Assembly: GCA_037952775.1 (NCBI GenBank)
Contig: JBANAY010000004.1
Coordinates: 12,524,001 to 12,588,000 of the forward strand
Direction of reading: 5' to 3'
Source of the DNA: Clonostachys chloroleuca
Taxonomy: Eukaryota > Ascomycota > Sordariomycetes > Hypocreales > Bionectriaceae
Length of the DNA: 64,000 nucleotides
The notes beneath the pieces were generated by a model. That model was not told the origin of the DNA, made no database searches, and worked only from the letters and a program-made list of their open reading frames with translations. Below, piece by piece: positions 37,601 to 52,774 of this stretch. Numbering within the stretch: position 1 is the stretch's first letter; every line of letters begins with the position of its first letter. The position numbers and the translations under genes were made by a program.

Positions 37601-38469
37601 AGAGCATGGAATAAGTCATGAACCACCATCATGAGGAAACAATCAATGTGCAAATTTTGTTCCTTGCTAGGTTCATTGTTCTCGACATCGTACCGCAGCT
37701 CAACGTTGGTAGTCCTGGTGTGCCACGTTTTGTTCATCCACTTAGTAACCATATCGGAGCTACGAGGATCCAGAACACACAATGAGTTGCAAAGTAAAGT
37801 GTGAGTGGGAACTTTGGGATTTCTTAGGCAGCTCAGTGTATTTTTGTTTCTATCAGTGCTAGTTACATAGGTAGTGGGCTGGCTGCCGGGTATGATGTGA
37901 GTATTCTTCGGTCGACCGTTTATGAACATGAATCAGAAGGTGCCAAGCGTCTGGAGCCGCTGAGACTGTCGTGGATTCGAAGACCTCAGCCCAGCACTGA
38001 CCTCCATCACCGTTTTGATATCTCCCTCAGCCGAGAGAAAGCCAAAAAGAGATGCAAACAAACAAACTCAAACATTTGAGTTAACACAGGAAGCAAAGCC
38101 TCCCAAGGACTGAAATATCCCCTATGGCAGTCTATTTGGTTGAACGATAAAGAAATCATTAGAACAAAGAAGAAAAGTCGATGAATATAAAAATGACGTG
38201 AGTGAGCAAAGAGCACACTCTTGATAACCCCCCAAAAAATCAGTAGTCCTCTATATAACGCCGAAGGGTACCATGAGTCTTGTGTCAGCCAAGGAACCTG
38301 CAACAGCCAGTCGTCTAAATGTGCTGTTGGCGACCTTGGAGTGCGAAAGGTCGAAAAGGCTGCGGACGCCTTGTCGCAGCTTTCGCCGATTTACCATCTG
38401 CGGTTGCCAATGGGCATGTTGTTGGCGTTGGCTGAAGACCGGTCAGCTCGCGGGTGAGGTTTGACAGTA
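25679..38469. other. Gene-poor 12.8-kb region upstream of the Con7-like gene
   Basis: No protein family, tRNA or transposon protein could be recognised in either strand. Short open frames are plentiful but inconsistent in frame and unlike known proteins. Among the better-looking are 34775-34328 (-, charged N-terminus), 37929-37498 (-) and 30613-30030 (-, one hydrophobic stretch), which I leave uncalled. Simple repeats occur: CAAG/CAGG-type at 26803-26835 and a GT-rich run at 37320-37345. A protein-like minus-strand frame at about 26037-25870 (containing SYDRRPGSHYDPRL) could be an upstream Con7 exon. The region may be an extended regulatory or leader region for that gene. Confidence 0.45.
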
Positions 38470-40939
<2,470 letters not shown>

Positions 40940-41845
40940 GATCGCGGATAATTTGGAGCGAGACGCGAGAATGCAGGGTAATGTGTTCCTAAGCGCGTCT
41001 GTTTTCAAGTATCTGCGAAATGAAATCCCTCTGACAAAGATATGAATGAGCGCAGTCGAGAGGGTCGATGGATGGGATTAGGAAGGAAAGAAAAACAGAA
41101 AGTTTTCGTTTGGATTAGTAGGGATAAGGCAGCCTAAAGGGCCCAGATACTTTTTTTTTGGTCTTACCTTCCCAGGCTTTTTTTGCCGCTAAAAAAATTT
41201 CAAGGGTGCTGCACTAACCCGATCTGGTAGGTACGTACCTCCCTGAGAATGTTGATTATCTAAGCTATCGGACTCACCGCCTTCGCTACCCTATACTTGC
41301 TGGGAGTGTATCTCAACGAGCGGTGTCACCAGAATCATTTAGGAAAGTCAAGGCATGCGCTGAGATAACGACAATAGTGAGATATCTATAGGGTGTTAGG
41401 TTGGGGGAAATCGTGTCATGCGAGTGAGCCTCCACGCGGTTTGGCTGCAACTTGTGGTTCATCATCGATGAAATGGCGAGGCAGAATTCCTCTCAATGCA
41501 AAGTGAACGTAACACCAGGACATGCAATTTAGAGGGCACTGAAATTCAAGGTCACCACACGCAGGTCGAGCAATTATAGTCACATGCTTTATTTCATACA
41601 GGGCAGTAAGGTATAGTAGCCACCTCTAGATGCAAGGAGATACACGCACAACAAAGAAAAGCCAATCTAAAAGCAATTCAAAATCACATCCAGCTCCCAA
41701 CTGGCCGATTAACACCCGACCTCTAAATACCCAGAGCCATGACCAAATGAAAAACGACCCCAGAACTTTAGAGTACACGCAGCCAACAACTTTTCCCTCC
41801 GCTACTAGAACAAGGCAGCCTCAAATGATATCACGGCGCCCTAAA
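40940..41845. other. DBP2 promoter and NADH dehydrogenase 3' flank
   Basis: Both flanking genes point left, so this holds the DBP2 upstream region (homopolymer T tracts near 41152 and 41180) and the 3'UTR of the next gene. A small plus-strand frame (41630-41944) has no recognisable features. Confidence 0.5.
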
Positions 41846-43736
41846 TTATTCTCGAGAAACATCACGGCCGAACGCCTTGGACTTGAGCCAGTCAACGATA
41901 ACCAGGACACGGTTGCGGGCTTAATTAAATTGTTAGCACAATGAACCTTGAAAGTCCAATTAGGGAGTGTTAGAATAAGACTTACTGCTGAAGCACATGG
42001 AAAGGTAGGCACTTCGCCAGAAGAGGAAAGTCAAGCTGCCACCGCTGGCGATATTTCCGTTCCACCAGGTAACGTCGGCGACAGCCTTCTCGCTACCGAT
42101 GTAGGCCATGCTTCCCTGGTGACTGTACCTGAAGGGCTTGACATCGCGAATCTTCTTGAGCTGGCGCTCCAGGGACTCAATCTCCTGAGCGGTCTCGGCA
42201 GCGTTGCCGGGCTGGACGTTCAGGCTAGTGCTGAGCTCGGTGATGCGGGCCTCATGAGACTCGGTCTTGGCCATGTTGTTGAACAGACGGGCGAGGAAGG
42301 TACCCTCCTGGGAGGCGACCTGGGCGGTGGGGGCATATCCGGCAACAGCGCAGTCACCAACGGCCCAGATGTCGCGAGCGCCCTGCACAACCAGGTATTC
42401 GTTCACGGCGAGACCACGGCGAGAGTTGGCCTGAGCGGGGATGCGGGAGATGAGGTCCTTGATGATGGGGCGAATGGTGTTACCGGTGGCCCAGACGAGA
42501 AGACCGTAGGGGATCGTCAGGCGCTCCTTGGTGCCGTCAGGTCGGCTGACCTCAGCCTCGACAGTGTTCTCGGTGACCCTCTTGACCATAGTCTTGAGCT
42601 TGATGTCGATCTTCTCCTCACGGAGGGTGTTCTCGGTGTACTCAATGAGCTGCTTGGAGAAAGAAGGAAGGACGTTGGGCAGGGCTTCAATCAAGGTGAC
42701 CTTGAAGCGAGGGCTGATCTCGGGGATCAACTTCTTAATATCCTCCTCGAAGAAATCTTGGAGCTCGCCGGCGAACTCGACACCAGTAGGACCACCGCCG
42801 ACAACGACCATGTGCATCAGGCGGTCAATATCCTCCTGGGATTGATCCTTGAAAGCGGCGGTCTCGACGCAGTCCATGATCTTCTTGCGAATACGCTGGG
42901 CATCGTCAATCTCCTTCAGGAAGCAGCTGTTCTCTCTCACACCGGGAATACCGAAGGTAGAGTTCTCGGCACCAACACCCACAACAAGCATGTCGTAGTG
43001 GATCTCGTTCTCTGCAATAGAGCCCTTGACTTCGGAATTGTCGGCCACCTTGACGACCTTGCGCTCAGGGTCAATGGTTGTGGCCTCTGCTTCATAGTAT
43101 TGCACAGAGCCCTTCTTGTGGCGGAGGATGGCGCGGATAGGCTCCATGATGGAGCGGTGTTCGATCAAACCAGTGGTACATGAAGGCAGCAGAGGGGTAA
43201 AGAGGAAGAAGTTTCGTGGTGATACGACGATGACATTGTAGTTCTCGGTGTCGAGGTTCTTGAGGAGAGCAACGGAGCCCCAGCCAGTACCTAGAATTGT
43301 GCGCCCGTCAGCCTCTGTCCACTAGAAAGTTTGACTCATTCAATTCATTGATGTACTTACCCAGGACGACGAGAGTCTTCTTGCTGGGGTCGGGCTTGAC
43401 CTGATCCTGGGGGTGACGATCCTCGTAGATAACCCAGGCAGTGTAGCCCAAAAGACCACCAAAGGTCAGATATGTGAGTCGCCATGTCCAGCGGAGGGTT
43501 CGTCGAATCTTGCCAGGCCTGGGCTTGGGCTTGGGCGCCTCGCTGGCGTAAGCTCTGCGGAAGGCGATACGGCCAGTGGTGGCCAGCTTCATCGACACCG
43601 AGGGCTTCGTGAGAGATCGGGGAGTAGCCCTTGAAGCTGTCGATAGAGCCCGAGAGGCAATTGTGCGACTGGCCATTTGGCCAGAAGCTCTGGAGAGGAT
43701 GGGCATCATGGTGGATGTCCTGGCGGCGGCGACCAT
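41846..43736 (-). CDS. nde: Alternative (type II) NADH dehydrogenase, mitochondrial, external type
   Basis: Rotenone-insensitive single-subunit enzyme that passes electrons from NADH to ubiquinone without pumping protons. Exons 43361-43736, 41986-43290 and 41846-41919 give 584 residues. An Arg/Ser-rich mitochondrial targeting region (first ~65 residues) is followed by one membrane segment (LTYLTFGGLLGYTAWVIYE). Next come the FAD-binding motif VVLGTGWGSVALLKNL, the family segment SPRNFFLFTPLLPS and the second Rossmann motif MVVVGGGPTGVEFAGEL. DIWAVGDCA and the C-terminal membrane-anchor helix (SLTFLFWRSAYLSMCFS) complete the fold. The transmembrane segment after the presequence fits the outward-facing Nde class. 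I see no EF-hand insertion, so it resembles the calcium-independent form. The start is the first ATG (43736). Confidence 0.92.
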
Positions 43737-45559
43737 TGCGCTAAAGCTCAATTGAGGAGCAACAGCAAACGGGGAGGCAATGCACGAGGCCAAAGTACAC
43801 AGAGGTCAAACGGGTGAGCCTCGTGGTCACGGATTAACCTTTGGAGGAGGAAGGTTGGTGCTGTTGGAACCCGGGGCGCAAACGGTAATGTTGAAGCTGG
43901 GGAGCTCGGGGTTGGTGCTGCCTATTACCTACCTAGATGACTGGCTTTTTTTTTTTTGACCCTCCACTCCGTAATCGCGAGTGGAATTCCGTCTGGAACC
44001 TATCAGTGCTTCAAGTGGCTCCCCGGCCGGTACGTACATTCTCCCCTATTGTGATCTTTTCCCGGTCGCCTAAAATTTATAGCGCATTCCTCCACTGTGA
44101 GCGGCAGCAGTTTTAGCGGGTCTTCGGGGAGCTTCAGGGCTGGGAGGACAGTAAATATCTCGCTATGGGACCTCGTCTCGAGCGCCTCGGCAGAATTTGA
44201 CTGAATGCAACCTCTGTACGAGAGTGGCAACACACACATCAGGTATTTGGACAACACCTACACCTGTGATCTCGACTTCTACAAACCGCCAGCCCTTCCT
44301 TCAAGCATCAATTCCAGCGATCTCAGTCAGCGGGACTGGAGGCCGGGAGAACCCGGCGCCCCAGCCGGTGACCCGGAACACATGCTAATCCCCAAGTCTC
44401 AGAAGCTGCGCAACTCAAAACCCGTTTGTCCGGAAACATTTCGCAGGAGCAAGTACTTGTGATGTAGGCATATCATTCCCTGGGGCACAGGCCGGGAGCT
44501 ACGAGGCGCTAGCGTGGCCGATAGAGCCTGAGGTAAACCGCATTGTGAGCACGGGCAGAGCCCTCATAGTGAAGACAGCCAAACCCCCCGATACTTCCCC
44601 GTCATCCGTCCCATCTGGCATGCCTCCCCATGTGCTAATCGATGCTTAAGGTTGGGGTAGAGCATCTCCAAGATTCAATGAACCGTATGATCGTCTCATG
44701 ATTGCGCGGGCGGCCCAACCCACCTGCTAGCACACAGATAAAGGTGCATCATCTCCGTCTCCTGCGGCTCACTGCTGGGTCCAGGTCCAGCGACATGATA
44801 ACCAGAGCAATGGCCATCTCCGTACAGCCGTCCTTCAATCCGAACCTGCTAGCCAACACCCCCCTGCCCGGCGTACTGGCCTAAGATCTCTGCACTTAGA
44901 GGTTGGCTCCCGGCGATTTCGCCGTGCTTCCCGATCCAGAGCCGTATTTATACCTAGGGAACCACCATCAAAAACTTGTGCAGATTGAGATGAAATTTCG
45001 GCATTGTGTGTCCGGCCCAACTCCGAAGACCCATTAAACATGCCGATATTGCACCTTCACACAGGAAATCGTCGCGTGCCGCTCGTTGTAGTCAGGTGCC
45101 CGGACGGGTTTTCACCGCGAGGCTCTAATCAAGGGTTTGCCGCGATGATGGAATTCGTCTCCGCTCGAAATGATGTCGGCGGGTTAGACCTACCCTTTTG
45201 AATGCTTGACCTCATCCACTAGCTTTGCCCTGCTCAATCGGGAGGTATCCATTCACTTTACATTGCCATCTGGAATTCGTGGAGGATCAAAATTTTTTGT
45301 CGGCTTATCGATAAATTCTAACCCGCAGACCCGCACAACAACAATAGTAATGGATGAAAGGGCTGGCGATGACGGGCATCAACTGGGCCCAAGAGACGAG
45401 CCATTGGCTCGTCTGCACCGCATTCCGCCCATTGTAGTTTGTAAGAGTTATCACTGTGTCTATCATTTTCCCCATCTAAGCCTCCATTGAAGCCCCCTTT
45501 ACTAGGGTTCATTCACAAAAATTTGAGCCATCACGCGGTTCCCTATAACCACCGTCCGA
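43737..45559. other. Intergenic between NADH dehydrogenase and THI20
   Basis: About 1.8 kb holding the NADH dehydrogenase promoter and the THI20 3' region. Several 60-90 codon frames occur, but none has family features or plausible splice partners. Confidence 0.5.
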
Positions 45560-47814
45560 TTACTTGGAGGGATACATTTCCCAGAAACCAATTTCCATCT
45601 ATGCTCATTAGTCTGACTGAAAACATTGAATTCGCAAAGTCGATCAGAAAAGATCTTACCTTGGTAGCGTGGATGAAAATCTTGACAAGTTCTTCTATCC
45701 TTGACGGAGACTGAAGTAATATATGCTTCTCTATCAACTCTGTATGGAAAGCCCAATTGTTAGCTTACATGCCTCGCTAAAAATGAAGACAATGTAAATT
45801 CAGCAAAGAGTTTGGTAGAAGGGGTACTTACCGGATCCGAGCCTCACGGCCTCGGTATACTCTGCACCGACGTAGAATTCGATCCAATCCCAGTACGTGT
45901 TGTTCTCACGCACCGTCTTGTGATGATCGCGCAACATCTCGGCAACGGCGAAATAGCCCAGCAAACAGGGCGCTATGGCCAATTGAAGCGCAAGCCAGTC
46001 CTCGCTTTGCCCGATATCGAGAACGTAACGGGTGTAAGCCGTACATGCTGCACTGCGTGTTAGCGATCCTTGAAAGATGCACAAAAGAAAGAGCTGGACA
46101 GGGAATCGCGGGTTCCTACCTTGATGCTCCTCAGTGTTTAATATCTGCGCAAGTGGGATACCGAAAGATTCACAGTACTTGATGTGCAGTTTCGTCTCGT
46201 TCGTGGTGTGGGTAACAAGTTCTGCTGCCTGTAATATCCCGTGAGTATCCTCATATCCCTTGAAATCGGCCTGTCACACGTACTCTTGCGATATCTGGAA
46301 GATTATTCGACTTGTATGCAGATAACGCATTCGCCCTTGAAAATTGGATCTGTATTTTGGTCAGCGATCCACAAACGAGATGTTGCAGGAAGCGCTGCGT
46401 ACTAGATAGAGGTAGTCTTGCACCATGTAGCCTTTGAAAGAATCGATAGGAAGAGTGCCATCTCCCATGGCCATCACGAACGGGTGGTGGCGAAATCTTT
46501 TCCATACGTCTTTGACATCGGGACGGTTGAGCAAGTACTCAATGAAGTAGCCACTGCATATACCGTCAGCTGCGAATACGGGTACTTATTGTTCATATGT
46601 AATAAAGGGACCATCCTTACGGAGAGAAGGGGAGAGTGTAAGTAGAGTGAAAGTGGTTGAGCGGCCCATGCCCACCCCCAAGCCCAGGCGCTGTCCTGAT
46701 ACCGGCCTCGATGTAACGGCATGCAGATCTCACGGCCGAAGGAACATCAAGTCCTTTGGCAAGACCCGAGGCAATTGCGGCTGGGAGTCATCCGTCAGAT
46801 TTCACATGTGATATCAACTTGCAAAGGTCAGGTACTTACAAGCTAGAGAGCAGCCTGTTCCATGTGTATGGACACTCTCTTGATAAGGGCTCTGAACTCT
46901 CACCACATCTTCGTCCGCAGGCCCAACAAGGATATCCACGACCACCTCCTTCTTTCCAATCTTCAAGTCCTTACCAAAAGGCTGATGCCCGCCCTTGACA
47001 AGCACCCATTTTGGTCCAAGGCCCCGGATCTTGCGCCCAATAACCTCCAGATCTTCCACGCAAGTAATTTCTTGCTGTGGCTCGCCGGCTTCGGAGAGAA
47101 TGAGCTTCGCTTCGGGAATGTTAGGAGTCAGCACTGTAGTATGAGGAAGCAGATACTTCGTGAGATGCTGGACAGCCTGATGGGGCAGAAGCTGAGCGCC
47201 CGAGGTTGAGACCATGACCTGTGATAGTGACGTAGTTCAGCCTTGAGCTTCTTTTTGACCAATGTGCGAATGATCGGATCGCCTCTCACGTACCGGATCA
47301 ATAACTAAAGATGGAATTCGATATTTCGTCACAACTCTCGACACCATCTCTATCGTCTCCGCTGTCGCTAGCATACCTGTGGCGCCAAAAAAGCTGCATC
47401 GTCAGCGTTTGTGCTCCCGGCTCGCTTCTGCCGCCTACTGACCCGTCTTCAGCACATCAGCACCAATGTCGTCCAGGCTGGCCTCGATCTGCTTCTGCAC
47501 GAAGTTGGGGGGATGACATGTATATCCTGGACGCCCTTGGTGTTTTGCGCCGTCAAGGCCGTGGTCGCCGTCATGGCATAGCAGCCATGAGCGGCGATGA
47601 CCTTTTGGTCGGCTTCGAGGCCACTTTGGTGACGTTAGCACTTCTCCTATACAGAGCTGCCCTGTACTGGATCATTGAAAACCGGGAGTGAATCCATCTT
47701 CCATGACAGAAAGACAGATGCATGGGGTGTTGGCAAGATGGATGACAGGCGATGCACTTACGCCCCGCCAGAGCTGTCCGAGCCGGCCACAACCAGCACC
47801 CGTCCCTGAACCAT
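45560..47814 (-). CDS. THI20: THI20-type HMP/HMP-P kinase fused to TenA thiaminase II, with an apparent frameshift
   Basis: Phosphorylates hydroxymethylpyrimidine to its diphosphate for thiamine synthesis, and salvages pyrimidine through the TenA domain. Eleven exons: 47762-47814, 47443-47623, 47294-47376, 46840-47218, 46621-46780, 46403-46553, 46284-46349, 46120-46228, 45832-46047, 45660-45739 and 45560-45598. They sum to 505 residues if one base is restored in exon 2. Kinase landmarks: VLVVAGSDSSGGAG at the start, HGCYAMTATTALTAQNT, VIDPVMVSTSG, TPNIPEAKLI and HGTGCSLA (~225). TenA part from ~285: GPLNHFHSTYTLPFSP, HPFVMAMGDGTLP and APCLLGYFAVAE, whose Cys ~422 matches the family's catalytic cysteine. 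The end is FWEMYPSK. Exon 2 changes frame at a run of six G (47507-47512, C on the coding strand). A seventh C restores IPPNFVQKQ and makes every downstream phase agree. Confidence 0.9.
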
Positions 47815-48514
47815 TGCGAAATCGGCTGCGTGGTTTTTACCGCATGCGAGTTCCTAAAAGGAGGCGGTGGTATATGTGCTGAAATAAGTCGGAGGAATGT
47901 TGATGTTCCAGCCAGAGCTCTTGAACGCTCTATTATTTGTTTTCTTTAGCCTTTCACAAATAGGCCTCAAGCTTCAAAGTTTGGTGGTGGGTCCATCCGA
48001 TATATAGAACCAACCCTCTCTCTGTCTTGGTGCCTGCCGTAGCAATGGATGGGGACCTCTCTACCTGCTAATACGTAATCTATAGGAGGATGACTTAAGC
48101 TACTTTGGAAAGTGGGAAAAAATGAGTGGCAGTGAGTAAGTAGTTAGTCACTACGTAATACCTCAGTTGCTAGGTGTTGTCCAACCTTCATTAACCACAG
48201 CCCTTCTATTGCTTGGCGTAAGTTTTTTGTTTCTCTAATGCGTGATGGACACGTGGGGGATCGTCTTAGTACTCAATCAATAGTCTTTGGCTCAAGAACA
48301 TGGTTCAGACTTGTGTGTACAACTGGGAGCGCATAGCACCCTACTTGACATAATATTGTAATATAGAAGATGTATATCCATCTGTTTCGCCTTATGTGCA
48401 ACTCCTCAAGATCAGCGGGCGACTCTGGTGACACCTGAAGTTCCTTATACTCTATACCATGGTATCTTAATATGGTATGTAGATGACTCGCTTCCCCTGT
48501 TTTCTATTTCCACC
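47815..48514. other. THI20 upstream / Rictor 3' flank
   Basis: AT-rich intergenic DNA with no supportable frame. I looked for thiamine pyrophosphate riboswitch motifs on the THI20 strand and found none. Confidence 0.5.
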
Positions 48515-51500
48515 TCATCGCCTCAACCGGGACCCGCCCATGTCCGGCTTGAACTCCATGGGCTCGCTGACGCTCCTTTGCCTTTCTGTTCGATCGTCCC
48601 CGGAGCTGCTTCCTTCCTCGCCGCCAGCGCGAGTGCGAGCGCCGCGATCGCTGATGCCGCCGACCTGATCTTTTGTCCTGTCGTCCTCACTACTCTCGCT
48701 GTCGTCATCCTCAAAGACAATCTGTCTCATGACGCTCTTATCGAATAGATCAATCACCATCCTCCGCACGCCAAGGCGATAGTGATTGTATTCCATAAAG
48801 CCCATGATATCCCTGAAGAACTTGGTGCTCTGGAAGGCCGTGGGTTTTCGGCGCTTGAGTTTCTGAAGCTCCGCGAGCGTCTTCTTGTAAAGAACCATAT
48901 TCCCCAAGTCAACAATGAGCTCTTGAACACGCTGCGTCAGCTCAGCCTCAGTTTCGATCACCGGCATCTCTGATGGCTCTAATGGGGGCCGTGCTGGTTG
49001 TGCAGAAGGCGCTTCTTGTATCGTCCGTTGGGTATCCAGGAGCGTGATGTTGTTGGCCCTCTCGTGCTTCCACGGCTTCAGCGAAAATAGCTTGGAAAGA
49101 TTGGTAGGGATACAGAAACCCAATGAGTTGCCCATTTGTGTCATATTGGATTCCCAGCCATGCTCCGCGAGAATTTCCAAACCGTGCGTTGAGCGCGAGA
49201 TTAAACCCAGAACGAAAAACGCTGTACCACGCAAGCTCATGACTTCGTGATTCTCCGCGATCTCAATAATCTGTTCAACCACGTTGCATGATTCAAGGAA
49301 CGGTGCCCCCAGTTCCATTGAGCCAACATTACCAACAGCCCAGAGGCAACCTTTGACTTTTGTGAGTAGTTCCGGGTCTGCTGATTGCATTCCGTAGCTA
49401 TTAATGGTGCTGGCAAACTCCTCGAAGTGGCCTTTATCACGTAACAATTTGCAGCCTTCTTGCGTACGTGTAAGCTCTCGGTAAAAGTGTGGCGGGACGT
49501 GGCTTTCGTGAAAATCGGGGTCAGCATCGTTCTCGTCAAACAGCCCCGTGCGATTCGTTTGCTCTTCTGAGTCCATGAAGAAAGACTTCGCTAAACTCGC
49601 TTCAATAACATGTACATATGTGTCGTTACGCCCCAAGAACCAGTCATCCATTTCGTTGCTGATATAATCTAACCCGTCCAGATAATGATAGCCGATTGAT
49701 GTAGATAGAAATCGAAGAAGTAGAGGCGCGCCGATTTCTCCTAGATGGTCAAGCGACGGTCGGCATTCAACAATGTATTCAAGATAAGTTTTCCGGTTGC
49801 ACGCATTCTCGAGGATCTTGACAGCTGTCGCACACACGTCGATCTCGGGGTCGTATAGTTGGGTCACGAGGAGTTGAATGGCCCATTTTGAATCGCTAAT
49901 ACCACCTTGGCTGTGAACAGATGGTACAGAACGGATCGCATACTTTCGAAGGGCGTTGGTGGCATGTATCCTCATATCCTTGGTTCCAGCTGTCAAAGCC
50001 TTGGACAACAGGACACGAGGGTGTCCCTGGAGGCTGTAGTCGAAATTCGATAGTAATAACTTGATCAGGTCCGGCCGTTGTTTGAGGTCTACAATGTGAT
50101 ACATCATGTTAAACATACGCCATCTTTCGAGAAGTTGGAGACCTTTGGGATCGCTGCTCAGGACCCCTAGCATTGAGAAATATCCTGAGCACAGCGTATC
50201 TACAAGCCTGTCCTTTGAGAACATTGGGTATTGCGCTGTCAGACCGCTTGTCTATATATTGATAAGTCGACATGTTCTGTGATCAGAAGAAATTGGGGGA
50301 GGACTGGGGGAGCTCACGGGATCGCACTGGGCGAGGCATTCTGCAATTTGCCTCAACAGCTTGCTGTCTGCCAGCACCCGAACACCTTCAGGAGATTGGA
50401 GAAGCGAATGTACTAGCGCACACCCTACCTTGATGTACTTCTGAGTACTTCGTGTATTTTTAATTTCCGCGAATCGGTACTTGAAGGGGCGGTAGAAACT
50501 CATGAGGCGCTTCATGAACTTGGAAGCCTTGATAGCCTCTTCAAGTCGTTTACCAACCTGAAGGGGCCCGTCGATCACTCTCAATACGACGTCCCAGTTC
50601 CACTTTGTGTAGTTCGAATGATTGAGCACACCAGTGTCAATAAGTAGCTGGCGGAACGATGCATCATCGAACACAACGGAGGAATTCGCCTTGGGCTGCT
50701 CTTCAAGAGCAGTGAGGTCGTTCATGCTGTTACTTGATGGTAGGGCCCCAGGGTTCGAACCTGATGGGGCACTTCTGTACAAAGTCCGGCTGACGCTGCT
50801 GATTTGATATACAATACCAGATGCAAGGAAGTGGCCCTCGTCATTGATTTTCGCGGCTGCCGAAAACAATTCAGGTAGAAGCTGTAGCTCTCCACTCCAT
50901 GAGGGTGGCAATATCCGACTTGCCAATTTCAAGACCTCGCTAATTAGCAAAGTTGTCTTTCTTTTCACCATGTCATCTTCCTCTGTTTGTGCGATCTGCA
51001 GCAAGCTGCGAAGGAGTCCAGCTCGGATGAGGACAGCGAGAAGGAGGGCAGTATAGTGCTCAACGAAATTTTGCTCACCGCCATCTTCTTCAAGATAAAG
51101 GGCCGCGCCTCGATCTTTATTGTTTGAAGACTTTAGGTTTGCGACTCGACCATATGTGGTCAATCTTCGCCCTGCCAAGAACGAGGTCGCCCATGCCGGC
51201 GGCTTAATTCTTAATAAGGAGAACATCAAGTCGAGAACAGTCTCGCGAGTCTGAGGGCTCGGTAGGATCATACTTGCAACAAGGGACCGAATGGCCCGGA
51301 AGTCGTACATACAGAGACTCATGAGTCCAGGCCATGATTTCAGAGACGCCGCGATAGCCTTGGAGTTTTGCTTCATTGTCGTCTCATCACTCGTCAAATG
51401 GTCCGTGAAAACTGTGAATAGGGAATCTAGACCATAGCCAGCCTGCAGATACTTCCGCCTCTCTGGCCTGTCAAGGAGAAACATGAAAGCGGACGCTATA

Positions 51501-52774
51501 CTCTCAGGAACCTTGTATGTTCCTTCAGATAATGCTTCTGAAAGGGGACTCATGCCACCCGAGGCCAGCACCAATCGCGGATCTCGTACCAGGATTTCGG
51601 CAAGAGTCTCGATGCAAATCGGCCGTAGCCGATCAGCATCCATCTCTGAGGCAACTGGGTTACCTCGGCGATCCTCTCCAGCTTCAGCGACGGCAACAAT
51701 AGTCCGTACAATGGCTCGGGACAATTCTTTTACTCCATCCTTGACATCCAAGAAGGCACGGACAAACTTGAGAGCCTGCTCTCTCTCCACGTCCGCTTTC
51801 CTGTAGTTGCTCAGAGATCGCACGACCAGAAAATCAGTATTGAGGCTCCTGATCGTTCTTAGCGAAGCGCGATCAGAAATGGCATATCTCGTCATGCGGT
51901 ATCCGGCCGCGGCAACCTCCCGACTTTCACTGAGGAGCATGACCTGCATGCGTAGCCCAAAAACAGACCAGACCAAATCGTACTTTAGAGTTGGATGTCG
52001 CTTGAACAAGTCCACAAATTGATTAGCACGGGAAACGTAGTATTCGGGCATCATACCCTCAACCTCAAGGGACTGGAGCAATTCCGTCAGAGCGAACGTT
52101 GGGCTCTCAGTCAGTTCCTCAATATCAGATCCGGCACCGGACCTCGACGCGCTGGGGGGTGAGCGGATGTCGTTGACCGGATCTCTATTTCGATGCTTTG
52201 TTGGCGTCGTAGGAACTGGAGCTACTGTTCGGTTCTGCTGTGCGTCTGCTATCCTCTGTCGTAGATCCTTGATCCGCGTGCTACTCGCAGCCAGTTCCGC
52301 TTCCACCTTCTGCCGCTGGTCCTTGGTGTGCTTGGCTTTTTTGGCATTGATAGCCTCGAGCATGTTCTCGCTGCCCTCCCTGATCTTCATCTCTCGATTC
52401 AGCTTATCCTTGAGAGAGGCAATGTTTTGTTCCACCAAGGCCTCGATGTCGTCCTCGTCCACCTTGCTCATGATGCTCCCGGGGTATACCGAGCCGTACT
52501 CTGCCCTGCTCCCCGCACGGCTATTCATCTGGCTGCGTAACTCCGAGCTGAAACTCCCAGGCGCAAAGGTGGTGTTATAGCTGGCGTTTCGCTGCGAAGA
52601 CCCTGGCGCAGGCCTTGCCGACGAGTTGCCCGGAGGCTGTAGGCCTCCCGAGACGGCCCCTACATCGCGTTCGTAACTGGTCCTACCCGGTGCGATCGAC
52701 TTGTAGGATGATGGGCCTTGGGGGGTGGTGTTCAAGCCCTTCTGCTGGCTCGGTATCGAGGAGCCACCCACCAT
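48515..52774 (-). CDS. AVO3: Rictor/Avo3 (Ste16/Tsc11-like) subunit of TOR complex 2
   Basis: Scaffold subunit of TORC2, which controls AGC kinases, membrane stress responses and actin. Two exons, 50318-52774 and 48515-50251, give 1397 residues, typical for filamentous fungi. The acceptor before 50251 is chosen because it gives SGLTAQYPMF across the joint; the nearer AG puts the frame out. Order seen: low-complexity N-terminus, an HR1-like coiled coil (~108-180), the Rictor N-terminal helical repeats (FVRAFLDVKDGVKELSRAIV, AGYGLDSLFTVFTDHLTSDE), the middle region (FSKDRLVDTLCSGYFSMLGV), the RasGEF-N-like and V regions (SMRGTAFFVLGLISR-type segment EVMSLRGTAFFVLGL), and an acidic/basic disordered tail. 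The start at 52774 is the first ATG in frame. Confidence 0.94.

Noticed and set aside
37498..37929. 143-codon minus-strand frame considered as a retrotransposon fragment
   Set aside because: Only vague likeness to an RNase H end; no catalytic motif, LTR or flanking pol sequence.
41948..43183. 411-codon plus-strand frame opposite the alternative NADH dehydrogenase
   Set aside because: Leu/Val/Gly/Asp-rich antisense shadow of a biased gene, without recognisable motifs.
47815..48480. Possible thiamine pyrophosphate riboswitch upstream of THI20
   Set aside because: The conserved CUGAGA and ACCUGA-type elements are not found in the proper order on the gene's strand.
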